DNA from: JAVJUV01 sp040220415
GTDB lineage: Bacteria > Pseudomonadota > Alphaproteobacteria > Rhodobacterales > Rhodobacteraceae
Length of the DNA: 64,000 nt
Assembly (NCBI GenBank): GCA_040220415.1
Contig: JAVJUV010000010.1
Span: 47,315 to 111,314, forward strand
Direction of reading: 5' to 3'
In this document: positions 16,499 through 26,524 of the stretch, piece by piece
Layout: every line of letters begins with the position of its first letter
Numbering within the stretch: position 1 is the first letter of the stretch
Notes under the pieces: generated by a model
What the model saw: the letters and a program-made list of their open reading frames with translations, nothing else
What the model was told of the DNA's origin: nothing
Databases searched by the model: none
Made by a program: the position numbers and the translations under genes

Positions 16499-17653
16499 TC
16501 AGGCCGCTTGCGACTGCGCCGCGATCTCGGCCTCGAATGCCCAGTCGATCCAGGGACACAGCGCTTCCAGATCCGAGGTCTCGACCGTCGCGCCGCACCA
16601 GATGCGCAGGCCGGGTGGCGCATCGCGATAGGCACCGATATCCAGCGCCACGCCTTCTGCCTCCAGCCGCTTGGCGACCGCCTTGGCAAAGGCCACGCCA
16701 TCCACGATCCGGGGATCGGTGAACTTGAGGCAAACACTCGTGTTCGATCGCGTCGCGTCACTAACCGCAAGATTCGCGATCCAGTCGCGCACGGCGCAGA
16801 ACTCCCAAAGCACGTTCGCATTGGCGTCCGCCCGCGCGATCAGCCCGTCCAGACCGCCCACGCTTTCGGCCCAGTCGAGGGCCTTCAGGTAATCCTCGAC
16901 ACACAGCATCGACGGCGTGTTGATCGTTTCGCCCCGGAAAATGCCGTCGATGATCTTGCCGCCCTTGGTCAGGCGGAAAATCTTCGGCAGCGGCCAAGCC
17001 GGGGTATAGCTTTCCATCCGCTCGACGGCGCGGGGGCTTAGGATCAGCATCCCATGCGCGGCCTCGCCGCCCAGCACTTTCTGCCAGGAATAGGTCACCA
17101 CATCCAGTCGGTCCCAAGGCAGGCGTTGCGCGAAAGCGGCGCTGGTCGCATCGCAGATCGTCAGACCGGCGCGATTGGCGGGAATCTCGAAACTGTCCGG
17201 CACCCGTACGCCGCTTGTCGTGCCGTTCCAGGTGAAGACCACGTCGCGGTCCCAGTCCACGGCGGACAGATCGACGATTTCGCCATACTCGGCGGTCGTG
17301 ACCTTGGCATCCAGCTTCAACTGCTTGACCACGTCGGTCACCCAGCCAGCACCGAAGCTTTCCCATGCCAGCATCTCGACGGGACGCGCGCCCAAGAGAT
17401 TCCACATCGCCATCTCGACGGCACCGGTATCCGATGCCGGGACAATGCCGATCAGGTAATCGGCGGGAATGCTCAGGATATCCCGCGTCCGCTCGATCGC
17501 GGCAGCCAGCTTGGCCTTTCCGATAGATGCACGGTGCGATCGGCCCAAAGGCGCGTCGGAAAGCGAGTCGAGTGTGAATGCGGGGGGTTTGGCACAAGGG
17601 CCGGACGAAAAGCGCGGATTGGCCGGCCGCGCGGCCGGGGTGTTCGTAACCAT
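16499..17653 (-). CDS. serC: phosphoserine aminotransferase
   Basis: The 384-residue PLP enzyme transaminates 3-phosphohydroxypyruvate with glutamate, the second step of serine synthesis. It belongs to the distinct SerC type of alphaproteobacteria and methanogens: RFSSGPCAKPPAF at the N-terminus, SHRASIGKAKL, and the PLP lysine in TYSWQKVLGGEAAHG. The ATG at 17653 is preceded by GGAAGGA; in-frame codons further upstream lie inside the structured leader. serA follows after 80 bases, and serB is transcribed away on the other strand, so all three serine-pathway genes are together. Confidence 0.95.
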   Translation of the reverse strand: MVTNTPAARPANPRFSSGPCAKPPAFTLDSLSDAPLGRSHRASIGKAKLAAAIERTRDILSIPADYLIGIVPASDTGAVEMAMWNLLGARPVEMLAWESFGAGWVTDVVKQLKLDAKVTTAEYGEIVDLSAVDWDRDVVFTWNGTTSGVRVPDSFEIPANRAGLTICDATSAAFAQRLPWDRLDVVTYSWQKVLGGEAAHGMLILSPRAVERMESYTPAWPLPKIFRLTKGGKIIDGIFRGETINTPSMLCVEDYLKALDWAESVGGLDGLIARADANANVLWEFCAVRDWIANLAVSDATRSNTSVCLKFTDPRIVDGVAFAKAVAKRLEAEGVALDIGAYRDAPPGLRIWCGATVETSDLEALCPWIDWAFEAEIAAQSQAA

Positions 17654-17655
17654 CG

Positions 17656-17700
17656 GTGCTATCCTTCCAGATATGCGCCCCTCGTTGGGGAGGGGTGTCC
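17656..17700 (-). promoter_or_regulatory. structured serC leader with ribosome site in a hairpin
   Basis: On the minus strand directly before serC two hairpins can be drawn. The first pairs CCCCTC (17695-17690) with GAGGGG (17683-17678). The second pairs TATC (17673-17670) with GATA (17663-17660) and holds the Shine-Dalgarno GGAAGGA in its loop and 3' arm, only seven bases from the ATG. This arrangement and genomic position agree with the serC RNA motif described by Weinberg and colleagues in 2007 in Rhodobacterales, a putative cis-regulatory element with no known ligand. The match is from memory of that description and has not been scored against a covariance model. Confidence 0.6.
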
Positions 17701-17793
17701 CGCCGCCGCAGATACAGTCGCTCCGGGGGTTTCGCAAGCGCAGAAATGACGGTAAGGCGCATCAAAGTGTCGCTTCCCTATCTGATGGAACGA

Positions 17794-18657
17794 ATGTTCG
17801 TCATCTCGCTCATATCCCCGCCCCAGAAGCTTGAGCCCGCGCTGGTCTCAAGCCTTCAATCGGCGTGGGGTGCAGTCGATGATGCGGTTTGGCTGTCAGC
17901 TGGTGAAGCGGCCGAGTTCTTGGTTGAAGAGCGACCTGGAAACCTTGCCGAAATCAGGTCCGAGCTTTCTCATATGCGCGTGGACGTGAACTGCCTTTCT
18001 GCTGCGGGTCGTCGAAAGAAGCTTTTGATCGCCGATATGGATTCCACCATGATCGATCAGGAATGCATCGATGAACTTGCCGCCGAAGCCGGCGTCGGAG
18101 ACCGCGTCGCCAAGATCACTGCCCTTGCCATGAACGGCGAGTTGAATTTCGAAGAAGCCCTGATCGAACGTGTTGGACTCCTGAGAGGGCTTCCATCGAC
18201 CATCATCGACAAAGTAATCCAAACACGCATCACTCTGGCCAGCGGCGGGATGGTTCTTGTTCGCACAATGGCTGAGAATGGTGCCCGTTCTGCGCTCGTC
18301 TCCGGCGGATTTGTCCAGTTCACCGACAGGATTGGACGACTTCTCGGTTTTCATGAAACCCGAGCAAATCAGTTGATCGAGCGCAATGGAGTTTTGACCG
18401 GTGATGTCGCCCGGCCGATACTTGGCGCAGAAGCAAAAGTCGACGCACTGAAAGCACTGGTGGGTGACACGTCGACGGCAATTGCCGTGGGAGACGGGGC
18501 CAACGATCTCGGGATGCTGAAGACTGCGGGGCTTGGCGTTGCGATGCATGCAAAGCCTGTCGTTGCTGCCGTCGCACCAGTGAGGATCGATCATTGTGAT
18601 CTTACCTCACTGCTATTCCTTCAAGGCTATGCCAAAGACGAATTCGTCGACATTTGA
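17794..18657 (+). CDS. serB: phosphoserine phosphatase
   Basis: A 287-residue HAD-superfamily phosphatase for the last step of serine synthesis. The nucleophile motif is IADMDSTMIDQEC near residue 87, the SGGF motif with the conserved Ser follows, then a lysine, and the final motif AVGDGANDLGML. An N-terminal regulatory-like domain of about 80 residues precedes the catalytic part, as in E. coli SerB. The start is uncertain: the ATG at 17794 gives the family-like opening MFVISLISPP, while in-frame codons at 17785 and farther upstream would extend it; none has a good ribosome site. It is divergent from serC. Confidence 0.92.
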   Translation: MFVISLISPPQKLEPALVSSLQSAWGAVDDAVWLSAGEAAEFLVEERPGNLAEIRSELSHMRVDVNCLSAAGRRKKLLIADMDSTMIDQECIDELAAEAGVGDRVAKITALAMNGELNFEEALIERVGLLRGLPSTIIDKVIQTRITLASGGMVLVRTMAENGARSALVSGGFVQFTDRIGRLLGFHETRANQLIERNGVLTGDVARPILGAEAKVDALKALVGDTSTAIAVGDGANDLGMLKTAGLGVAMHAKPVVAAVAPVRIDHCDLTSLLFLQGYAKDEFVDI

Positions 18658-18667
18658 ATGCGTCGCC

Positions 18668-19660
18668 TCAACCCAGCAGTCCAGGAGCCGGTCGCTCGAA
18701 TCCGGTCACTATGCCTGCCCAGTTGATGATCGGTCGTTGCAGGTACCGTGCGACAATCGGATGCCTCGGGTCCAGCGCCCCCAGCCGCACCAGAAGTCCG
18801 ACGATGGCCAGTTGAGATGCTCGTGATGCACCATCCGCCACTTTCAGCGCCAATCCAATCCCCAGGTCGGGGATAATCGCAACATAAACGCCTTCGGCAC
18901 CGGTCTTTACCGCTACCCGTCCATTGGCGGCGACCATGATGTCCGCACATGTGCGTCCCTTGCCCGATACCAATTCCGGATGGGCAATCATGGCATCTCT
19001 CAAAGCTGCCGCCGACTGGTCACGGCTGCCACTCTTTTGCCCTGCAACTGCGAATTTTGCCATTGCGCAGGCAAGACCACGCACCGAAGTCGCGAAGTTC
19101 GGCGCTGAACATCCATCAATTGCATACCCGGGGCAATCGACCCCGGTCATTTCTTCCATCGCGGCTCTTGCGGCCTTTTGGACCGGATGGTCAGGTTCAG
19201 TGTAGTCCGATCCCGCATTCATATGCGCCGCAAGAGTCAGGAATCCGGTGTGCTTGCCGGAACAATTGTTGAATGCGGGCGTTGCAGGCTGCCCGTCTCG
19301 GATCATTTCTTCCAACAGATGCCGGTCGCGAGAGGGTTCGGGTCCGCAACGAAGTGCGCCTTCAGTCAGGTTCAGGTCTTTCAGCCACTTGCGTATTATT
19401 CGCACGTGGCGCCCCTCCCCTGAATGAGACGAACAAACAAGGGCCAATTGCTGTGGGCTTAGATGCTTGGCGGCCCCACATTCCACCAAGGGAAGTGCCT
19501 GCAACATCTTGGCGGATGAACGCGGGAGGATGATACAATGCGGATCACCCCAGGAATCCACAACGGTTCCGTCGGGGCGGGCGACAACCGCGTGTCCGAA
19601 ATGAACGGATTCCAGAAAGTCCCCCCTGTATACTTCCGCCAAGACCTCAGCATCAGCCAT
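18668..19660 (-). CDS. L-asparaginase II (thermolabile, Rhizobium etli type)
   Basis: The 330-residue protein belongs to the PF06089 asparaginase family, unrelated to the classical bacterial type I/II enzymes, and should hydrolyse asparagine to aspartate and ammonia. Typical blocks are RSSAKMLQALPLVE, LVCSSHSGEGRHV with the Ser-Lys/Ser-His catalytic region, FNNCSGKHTGFLTLA, IDGCSAPNFATSV and VSGKGRTCADIM. Members of this family coordinate zinc through conserved cysteines; the cysteines in NNCSGKH and IDGCSAP are here. The gene ends ten bases from the serB stop, with which it is convergent. Confidence 0.92.
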   Translation of the reverse strand: MADAEVLAEVYRGDFLESVHFGHAVVARPDGTVVDSWGDPHCIILPRSSAKMLQALPLVECGAAKHLSPQQLALVCSSHSGEGRHVRIIRKWLKDLNLTEGALRCGPEPSRDRHLLEEMIRDGQPATPAFNNCSGKHTGFLTLAAHMNAGSDYTEPDHPVQKAARAAMEEMTGVDCPGYAIDGCSAPNFATSVRGLACAMAKFAVAGQKSGSRDQSAAALRDAMIAHPELVSGKGRTCADIMVAANGRVAVKTGAEGVYVAIIPDLGIGLALKVADGASRASQLAIVGLLVRLGALDPRHPIVARYLQRPIINWAGIVTGFERPAPGLLG

Positions 19661-19814
19661 TTCTCGCTCCAGACTTCAGATGAAGGCGATTTTCCGCTAG
19701 AGGGGGTTCCATCCCGGCGTTCAGATACGTTATTCATCCATCATTGGATAGGGGCATCATCCGCCCCGGCAGTTCGCTTAGACTGGGCGCCGGGTCAGAG
19801 GCAGAGGCAGGAAG

Positions 19815-20342
19815 ATGACGAGACTCGCAGGGGTAATGACAGCATTCGCCATCGCGATGACGGGCATCGGCCCGGTCATGGCGCAGGACGAGACTAACCG
19901 CGTCGCGGCTGACACGGACTGGGCGGTTTTCGAAGGTGACGATCCGAAAGAATGCTGGGCGGTAACCGCACCGAAGGAAACCGTCAATACACGCGATGGG
20001 CGTGTGGTCTCGGTCAGGCGAGGAGATATTCTGCTGTTCGTCACCTATAGACCAGAACAAAGTATTTCCGGCGAAATCAGCTTCACCGGCGGCTATCCTT
20101 TTGCAGAGGGATCGACCGCGACGCTGGAGATCGGAGACACGACCTTCGAGCTCTTCACCGAAGGCGAATATGCATGGCCAGCAACCCCTGCGGACGATGC
20201 AAAGATCGTGACAGCTCTTAAGCGAGGGGCCAGCGCCGTGGTAACCGCAAGGTCGTCACGCGGTACGCAGACCAAGGATACCTTCTCTCTTCTTGGCGCG
20301 ACTGCCATGATCGAAGACGCCGAAGCGCGTTGTACCAACTGA
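19815..20342 (+). CDS. IalB-family secreted protein
   Basis: A 175-residue protein with an N-terminal signal peptide (hydrophobic residues 5-22, probable cleavage after PVMA), so it is exported to the periplasm. The mature part has W-AVFEGDDPKECWA near residue 38, a final conserved cysteine three residues from the C-terminus, and beta-rich segments DILLFVTYRP and FTGGYPFAEGSTATLEIG. This pattern matches the invasion-associated locus B family common in Rhodobacterales, named after a Bartonella protein. In free-living bacteria its role is unknown. It precedes rlmN by 120 bases on the same strand. Confidence 0.8.
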   Translation: MTRLAGVMTAFAIAMTGIGPVMAQDETNRVAADTDWAVFEGDDPKECWAVTAPKETVNTRDGRVVSVRRGDILLFVTYRPEQSISGEISFTGGYPFAEGSTATLEIGDTTFELFTEGEYAWPATPADDAKIVTALKRGASAVVTARSSRGTQTKDTFSLLGATAMIEDAEARCTN

Positions 20343-20462
20343 CCGAAAGTGGTGCCCTGAGCTAATAAAAGGCGGGACGCTAGTGCCGCTTTTGTGCCGA
20401 TTTTCTTTGGAATCGTGTCCAGGATCGCCTATACGCGCCGTCTGATACCGGGACACGAAGCA

Positions 20463-21653
20463 ATGACCGCATCTGCGCCAATAACACAGGACGTTCTGAC
20501 CATCCCTCGCAAGGAATTGCAGGGGGATCGCCGGACCAATCTCGTTGGGCTTACCCGCGAAGGGCTGGCGGAAGAGCTGCTGAAGGCCGGTACGCCTGCC
20601 CGGCAGGTCAAGATGCGTGTCAACCAGATATGGCAATGGATCTACTTTTGGGGTGTCCGCGACTTCGCGGACATGACGAACCTGTCCAAGGATTACCGCA
20701 GAATGCTTGCCGAGCGTTTTGCCCTACAGATACCTGAGCTTGTCTCAAGGCATGTCAGCGCGGACGGCACGCGAAAATATCTCGTTCGTATCGCCGGCGG
20801 TCACGAAGTCGAAACCGTGTACATTCCCGAAGAAGACAGGGGAACACTCTGCATCTCTAGCCAGGTCGGTTGCACGCTGACCTGTTCCTTTTGCCACACC
20901 GGCACGCAGAAACTGGTCCGGAACCTGACTTCTGCCGAGATCATCGGACAGGTGATGCTGGCAAGGGACGATCTTGGGGAATGGCCGAAACACGGTGTTG
21001 GGTCAGGCGACGCCGGTCCCCGACTGCTTTCCAATATCGTCCTGATGGGTATGGGAGAACCGCTCTACAACTTCGAAGCGGTGCGGGACGCGATGAAAAT
21101 CGCGATGGACGGCGAAGGGATAGCACTGTCGCGCAGGCGGATCACCTTGTCCACATCAGGCGTTGTGCCCGAGATTTCCCGAACCGCCGAGGAAATCGGA
21201 TGCATGCTCGCCATCAGTTTCCACGCAACCACGGACGACGTGCGTGACAAACTGGTTCCCATCAACAAGAAGTGGCCGATCGCCCAGCTTCTGGATGCCT
21301 TGCGTGCCTATCCGAAAGCCTCAAACTCTGAACGCATAACATTTGAGTACGTGATGCTGAAAGGCGTTAACGATTCAGATGAAGACGCACGGCGACTCGT
21401 AAGCCTGATCAAGGGCATTCCTGCCAAGATCAATCTGATCCCTTTCAACGAGTGGCCTGACGCTCCGTACGAGCGTTCGGATTGGTCTCGCATCGAAGCA
21501 TTCGCGGATATTGTCTATAAGGCCGGATATGCCAGCCCCATACGTACACCTCGTGGCGAGGATATCATGGCCGCTTGCGGGCAACTGAAATCGGCAACAG
21601 AACGTGCCCGTAAAAGTCGCGCGCAGATCGCGGCTGAAATCGGCCGGCCTTAA
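20463..21653 (+). CDS. rlmN: 23S rRNA (adenine2503-C2)/tRNA (adenine37-C2) methyltransferase
   Basis: A 396-residue radical-SAM enzyme that methylates C2 of A2503 in 23S rRNA and A37 of some tRNAs, which supports translational fidelity. The iron-sulfur cluster motif C-x3-C-x2-C is Cys137, Cys141 and Cys144 in GCTLTCSFCHTG. The C-terminal cysteine that carries the methylene intermediate is in MAACGQLK near residue 372. The GEPLYNFE and SFHATTDD regions match the family. I took the ATG at 20463 because upstream in-frame codons add an unconserved arginine-rich extension. The gene ends three bases before the convergent GlsB-like gene. Confidence 0.95.
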   Translation: MTASAPITQDVLTIPRKELQGDRRTNLVGLTREGLAEELLKAGTPARQVKMRVNQIWQWIYFWGVRDFADMTNLSKDYRRMLAERFALQIPELVSRHVSADGTRKYLVRIAGGHEVETVYIPEEDRGTLCISSQVGCTLTCSFCHTGTQKLVRNLTSAEIIGQVMLARDDLGEWPKHGVGSGDAGPRLLSNIVLMGMGEPLYNFEAVRDAMKIAMDGEGIALSRRRITLSTSGVVPEISRTAEEIGCMLAISFHATTDDVRDKLVPINKKWPIAQLLDALRAYPKASNSERITFEYVMLKGVNDSDEDARRLVSLIKGIPAKINLIPFNEWPDAPYERSDWSRIEAFADIVYKAGYASPIRTPRGEDIMAACGQLKSATERARKSRAQIAAEIGRP

Positions 21654-21656
21654 GCT

Positions 21657-21896
21657 TTAGCCTTTCTTTAGTTTCCCGAGAACCCAAAGCAGGATCACTG
21701 CGCCGATGGTCGCCATGATTATGCTGCCTACGAATCCGGTGGCATCTAATCCAACAACGTTGCCGAGAAATCCGCCGACGTAAGCTCCGACAATCCCAAC
21801 GATGATATTCATCAGGATTCCCTGTTCCTTGTTCATGAATGTCGAAGCCAGCCAGCCCGCTATTCCGCCAATAATCAGAAATGCAATCAGCCCCAT
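21657..21896 (-). CDS. GlsB/YeaQ/YmgE family stress-response membrane protein
   Basis: The 79-residue protein is almost entirely hydrophobic and glycine-rich, with three membrane segments: LIAFLIIGGIAGWLAS, IIVGIVGAYVGGFLGNVVG and FVGSIIMATIGAVILLWVLG. The segments and the ending KLKKG are diagnostic of the transglycosylase-associated family (PF04226), which despite its name has no shown enzymatic activity and is often induced by stress. It is complete and a single gene; a gap of 68 bases separates it from the LOG-family gene upstream on the same strand. Confidence 0.93.
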   Translation of the reverse strand: MGLIAFLIIGGIAGWLASTFMNKEQGILMNIIVGIVGAYVGGFLGNVVGLDATGFVGSIIMATIGAVILLWVLGKLKKG

Positions 21897-21964
21897 GGTC
21901 TCAACTCCTTCGTTCCATCGATCGGATCATCACCGATGTGCCCTGCACGGCGCAAGGGCCGGAG

Positions 21965-22810
21965 TCAGCGGCCAGGTATCTCTCCACGTTTGGTTGCGGG
22001 ATGATGCCACGCGTCCATTGCCTGAATCGCTTCTTCCGCGGTTTCGACGAAGCGGAACAGATCCAGATCGTCCTCCGAGATCGTACCAGCGTCGGCCAGT
22101 GCCTTCCAATCGATGATTTTCTCCCAGAAGTCGCGACCGAAAAGCAGGAACGGAACCCGGTGCATGCGCCCAGTCTGGATTAGCGTCAGGCTCTCGAACA
22201 TTTCATCCAGCGTTCCGAAGCCGCCAGGAAATACGACGATCGCCGCTGCACGCATAAGGAAATGCATCTTTCGAATGCCGAAGTAGTGAAAATTGAAGGA
22301 AAGATCAGGGGTCACATAACTGTTCGGGGCCTGCTCGTGCGGAAGTACGATATTCAGTCCGATCGACACGCCACCCGCATCAGCCGCACCACGGTTGCCG
22401 GCCTCCATGACGCCAGGACCACCTCCCGTGACGATGATGTTTTCACCCTTGCCCTGTTTCAGGGATCGCTCTGTGATGATGCGTGCAAAATCACGTGCCT
22501 CATCGTAAAAGCGGCTTAGATCAGCCAGCGTCTTGGTGCGCGCCGTATCTTTCCTTTCCGGTGCGGGGATGCGCGCGCCTCCGAACAACACGACGGTCGA
22601 TTCAATGCCGTACTCGGTCATCAGCATCTCGGGCTTCAAGAGCTCAAGCTGCAGCCGAACTGGTCTCAACTCGTCACGGCATAGGAAATCCGGATCGGCA
22701 AAGGCAAGACGATAGGCCGATGACCGCGTCTGCGGCGTATCGGGCACCTCACGCGTTTTCTCGATGTCTTCGTGCGCGTCAGGGAAAATCCGGTGGCGAT
22801 CGTCCTTCAT
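21965..22810 (-). CDS. LOG-family (TIGR00730) nucleoside 5'-monophosphate phosphoribohydrolase
   Basis: A 281-residue Rossmann-fold protein with the LOG signature: VVLFGGARIPAPE, then TGGGPGVMEAGNRGA, then FPGGFGTLDEMFE with the catalytic Arg/Glu region PGGxGTxxE. Proteins of this family remove ribose 5-phosphate from nucleotide monophosphates, including cytokinin precursors; in bacteria they may act in nucleotide salvage. It is the long variant with about 75 extra N-terminal residues. Of three clustered ATG codons I chose 22810, since AAGGAG lies exactly seven bases upstream and overlaps the one at 22816. Confidence 0.9.
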   Translation of the reverse strand: MKDDRHRIFPDAHEDIEKTREVPDTPQTRSSAYRLAFADPDFLCRDELRPVRLQLELLKPEMLMTEYGIESTVVLFGGARIPAPERKDTARTKTLADLSRFYDEARDFARIITERSLKQGKGENIIVTGGGPGVMEAGNRGAADAGGVSIGLNIVLPHEQAPNSYVTPDLSFNFHYFGIRKMHFLMRAAAIVVFPGGFGTLDEMFESLTLIQTGRMHRVPFLLFGRDFWEKIIDWKALADAGTISEDDLDLFRFVETAEEAIQAMDAWHHPATKRGEIPGR

Positions 22811-22881
22811 GCTCATGCTCCTTGTCGTCGGAGTTGATTGCATGGCAGGAAGGCCTGGTTTTGTCCAATGTCGGAGATGTG

Positions 22882-23805
22882 ATGCTTGATCCTGCGGAAA
22901 TCGGTGTGGCCTACGAACGGATTCGGGAACGCATCCACAAGACTCCCATCATACTCGCCAAGGATCTCGGGCTGGATAAACCGATCGAGGTCAAGCTTGA
23001 AAACACCCAGTTGACCGGCAGTTTCAAGGTGCGTGGCGCTTTCAATAACCTGATCTCACGCGAAGTGACCGAAGCAGGGGTAGTCGCAGCGTCGGGCGGG
23101 AACCACGGCGCCGCGGTAGCTTATGCGGCAAAGGCACTCGGACATCCGGCACGAATTTTCGTTCCCGAACTGGCCGGCCCGTCAAAGATCGCTCTGATCC
23201 GCCGTACGGGTGCAGAACTTGTTGTTGTGCCCGGAACCTATGCAGAGGCGCTATCCGCGGCGCGAGTGTATGAAGACCAGACCGGCGCCATTCAGGTTCA
23301 CGCCTATGACGATCCGGCCACAGTCGTGGGACAAGGAACGATGATGCTCGAATGGGAGGCGCAGGGTCTGGAAAACGTCGATACCATTCTGATTGCTGTC
23401 GGCGGGGGCGGACTGATTGGCGGCGCATTGCTTTGGCTACAAGGGCGGCGGAAGGTCGTCGCGGTCGAACCGGAGACCTGCGCGACCCTTTACTCGGCTC
23501 GCGCCGCCGGACGTCCCGTGGATGTCGAAGTGGGTGGTATCGCGGCCAATGCTCTTGGTGCAAAAAGGATTGGCGACATCTGTTTTGATCTCGCGTCGCA
23601 GTTCGATACACCTGTCGTCAAGGTCACGGACGAGGCTATCGCGACAGCTCAGCGAAACCTGTGGCAGGGCTTGCGCCAGTGGGTTGAACCTGCGGGTGCA
23701 GCAGCGCTCGCGGCGCTTGCCAGCCGTGCCTATGTACCCGCCAAGGCCGAACGCGTGGCGGTTCTTGTTTGCGGCGCAAATCCTGCTCCGGGTCCTTTCG
23801 ACTGA
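22882..23805 (+). CDS. serine/threonine dehydratase (PLP fold type II)
   Basis: The 307-residue enzyme should deaminate threonine and/or serine to 2-oxobutyrate or pyruvate. The PLP lysine is in TGSFKVRGAFNNL, followed by ASGGNHGAAVAYAA, the glycine-rich phosphate loop AVGGGGLIGG, and a C-terminal CGANP. There is no ACT regulatory domain, so it is of the short catabolic type rather than IlvA. An ORF extending upstream to 22483 is antisense to the LOG gene; the ATG at 22882, five bases after GGAG, is the credible start. dapD follows after 62 bases on the same strand. Confidence 0.9.
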   Translation: MLDPAEIGVAYERIRERIHKTPIILAKDLGLDKPIEVKLENTQLTGSFKVRGAFNNLISREVTEAGVVAASGGNHGAAVAYAAKALGHPARIFVPELAGPSKIALIRRTGAELVVVPGTYAEALSAARVYEDQTGAIQVHAYDDPATVVGQGTMMLEWEAQGLENVDTILIAVGGGGLIGGALLWLQGRRKVVAVEPETCATLYSARAAGRPVDVEVGGIAANALGAKRIGDICFDLASQFDTPVVKVTDEAIATAQRNLWQGLRQWVEPAGAAALAALASRAYVPAKAERVAVLVCGANPAPGPFD

Positions 23806-23867
23806 TTGCCCTGACGCACCATCGGCGCTATGTGCCGCGGGAATGCCCTGAGGGAAGGAAGTCACTC

Positions 23868-24695
23868 ATGTCGAATGCCCAGCTCGAAGCCGTCATCGAA
23901 ACCGCGTGGGAAACCCGTGACAGGATCACTCCTGCCACTACGGGCGAGACTCGGGAGGCAATCGAGGAGACATTGAACGCCCTTGATTCCGGCATGCTTC
24001 GGGTGGCTGAGCGTGATGAGGACGGTGCGTGGCATGTAAACCAGTGGGCGAAGAAGGCAGTCCTTCTGGGCTTTCGACTAAAGGACATGGAGCAGCAATC
24101 ATGTTCGCCTCAGGGCGGTTCCTGGTGGGACAAGGTCGACAGCAAGTGGAAGGACTGGAGTGACGAGGACTGGCGGTCAGCAGGATTTCGCGCTGTTCCC
24201 AACTGTGTCGTTCGCAAGTCCGCATACATTGCACCCGGTGTCGTTCTCATGCCGTCATTTGTGAATCTTGGTGCGTACGTCGATTCCGGAACGATGGTGG
24301 ACACTTGGGCGACCGTCGGATCCTGCGCTCAGATCGGCAAGAATGTGCACTTGTCAGGCGGTGTGGGGATCGGCGGTGTTCTTGAGCCGATGCAGGCTGG
24401 CCCGACCATCATTGAAGACAACTGCTTCATCGGGGCACGTTCGGAGGTGGTCGAAGGATGTATCGTGCGCGAAGGTTCGGTCTTGGGCATGGGGGTCTTT
24501 ATTGGAAAATCCACCAAGATCGTGGATCGCGAGACTGGCGAAGTTTCTTACGGTGAAGTTCCGCCGTACTCTGTGGTGGTCGCCGGATCGATGCCATCGA
24601 AAAATGGAATCAGTCTCTATTGCGCGGTCATCGTAAAGCGGGTCGATGAAAAGACGCGATCAAAAACCGGAATCAACGAACTTCTTCGCGACTAG
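23868..24695 (+). CDS. dapD: 2,3,4,5-tetrahydropyridine-2,6-dicarboxylate N-succinyltransferase
   Basis: The 275-residue enzyme succinylates tetrahydrodipicolinate using succinyl-CoA in the diaminopimelate and lysine pathway. The N-terminal helical part is followed by the left-handed beta helix with hexapeptide repeats, visible from AYIAPGVVLMPSFVNLGAYV onward; typical motifs are TWATVGSCAQIG, GGVGIGGVLEP and FIGARSEVVEGC. The length is the family norm. GGAAGGAAG precedes the ATG. It is the first of a run of genes that also contains dapE 1.8 kb downstream. Confidence 0.96.
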   Translation: MSNAQLEAVIETAWETRDRITPATTGETREAIEETLNALDSGMLRVAERDEDGAWHVNQWAKKAVLLGFRLKDMEQQSCSPQGGSWWDKVDSKWKDWSDEDWRSAGFRAVPNCVVRKSAYIAPGVVLMPSFVNLGAYVDSGTMVDTWATVGSCAQIGKNVHLSGGVGIGGVLEPMQAGPTIIEDNCFIGARSEVVEGCIVREGSVLGMGVFIGKSTKIVDRETGEVSYGEVPPYSVVVAGSMPSKNGISLYCAVIVKRVDEKTRSKTGINELLRD

Positions 24696-24796
24696 GAAAC
24701 ACACACGCGCCTGATGTGGTGGATTTTTCGCAGATCGTAAACAATGAGGTTTCCCGTCGCCGCTATTCTGCCATTCGTCAATGGTAGAGTGTCCGG

Positions 24797-25474
24797 ATGT
24801 TTAAGAGTTCGGCGGATGTTTTCCGCATACGTCAGGTTGTTTCGGACCTGACAACCTATATCGCCACCGAAGGGTGGAATGCGTTAACCCGTGTTTCGAC
24901 CGGCAAGGCGGAATTTGCGCACCTTTGCAGCGTTTTCGAGAGGCAGGGCGGATGTTTTGTTTTGCCGGATGATCACAAAGTGTACGGAGATGTACTTCTC
25001 GCAGCAGCCCTTCCAGACGATGATTTCCCGGCCTTCACATGTGCGACGGCGTTCCTTCTTCTTGATCGCATTCAACTGGGTGGCGGTGACGATAGCCTGT
25101 ACTGGAATTGGGACGCCTTTTCAGATCACTACAGGCTGTCAGACCCGGCAGTGAGGGCGCTGCTTCTGAATGGATTTCGAACGGCGGCACGTACTGGACT
25201 CGTCTCGATATCATCTTTGCCGACCCCCGCCGAGTGTTTTACGGAAGCACCGGAGGCTGTTCTGGGTGCATTGCGTGAAGAGGGACATGAGAGACTGATC
25301 TCAGCCATTGCAGACGAGGCCGTCCCCCGCGCCGCGGGCGAAGTTTGGATCGAATTGTCCGAGAATCTTCCCTCCAAGGCGGTTTTGGCGGGCGTGCGTC
25401 ATCTCTATGAACGCCCTCAGTCTATTGAACCTGCTTCTCCGGAAATCGCCCCACTAATACCTTGGTCGCTGTAG
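24797..25474 (+). CDS. hypothetical protein between dapD and dapE
   Basis: I do not recognise this 225-residue protein. It is acidic and soluble, without a signal peptide or membrane segment. It has the mixed helical pattern of a globular cytoplasmic domain, with short motifs GGCFVLPDDHKVYGDVLLAAALPDD near residue 50 and LYWNWDAFSDHY near 102. Its start at 24797 is an ATG in the ordinary register; no strong ribosome site is seen. It lies 100 bases after dapD and 21 bases before the next small gene, so the group is probably one operon, but no function can be inferred from that. Confidence 0.7.
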   Translation: MFKSSADVFRIRQVVSDLTTYIATEGWNALTRVSTGKAEFAHLCSVFERQGGCFVLPDDHKVYGDVLLAAALPDDDFPAFTCATAFLLLDRIQLGGGDDSLYWNWDAFSDHYRLSDPAVRALLLNGFRTAARTGLVSISSLPTPAECFTEAPEAVLGALREEGHERLISAIADEAVPRAAGEVWIELSENLPSKAVLAGVRHLYERPQSIEPASPEIAPLIPWSL

Positions 25475-25495
25475 ACTTGGTCAACTTCCGGTCCT

Positions 25496-26474
<979 letters not shown>

Positions 26475-26524
26475 TCGTTGGGCTTGAAGTTGCAGCGGCA
26501 AGATCACCACGCTAGCAGTGTATC

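Noticed and set aside
16419..16733. N-terminal extension of serA.
   Set aside because: The extension is antisense-like sequence in the serC gene; the ATG at 16418 has the ribosome site and the family N-terminus.
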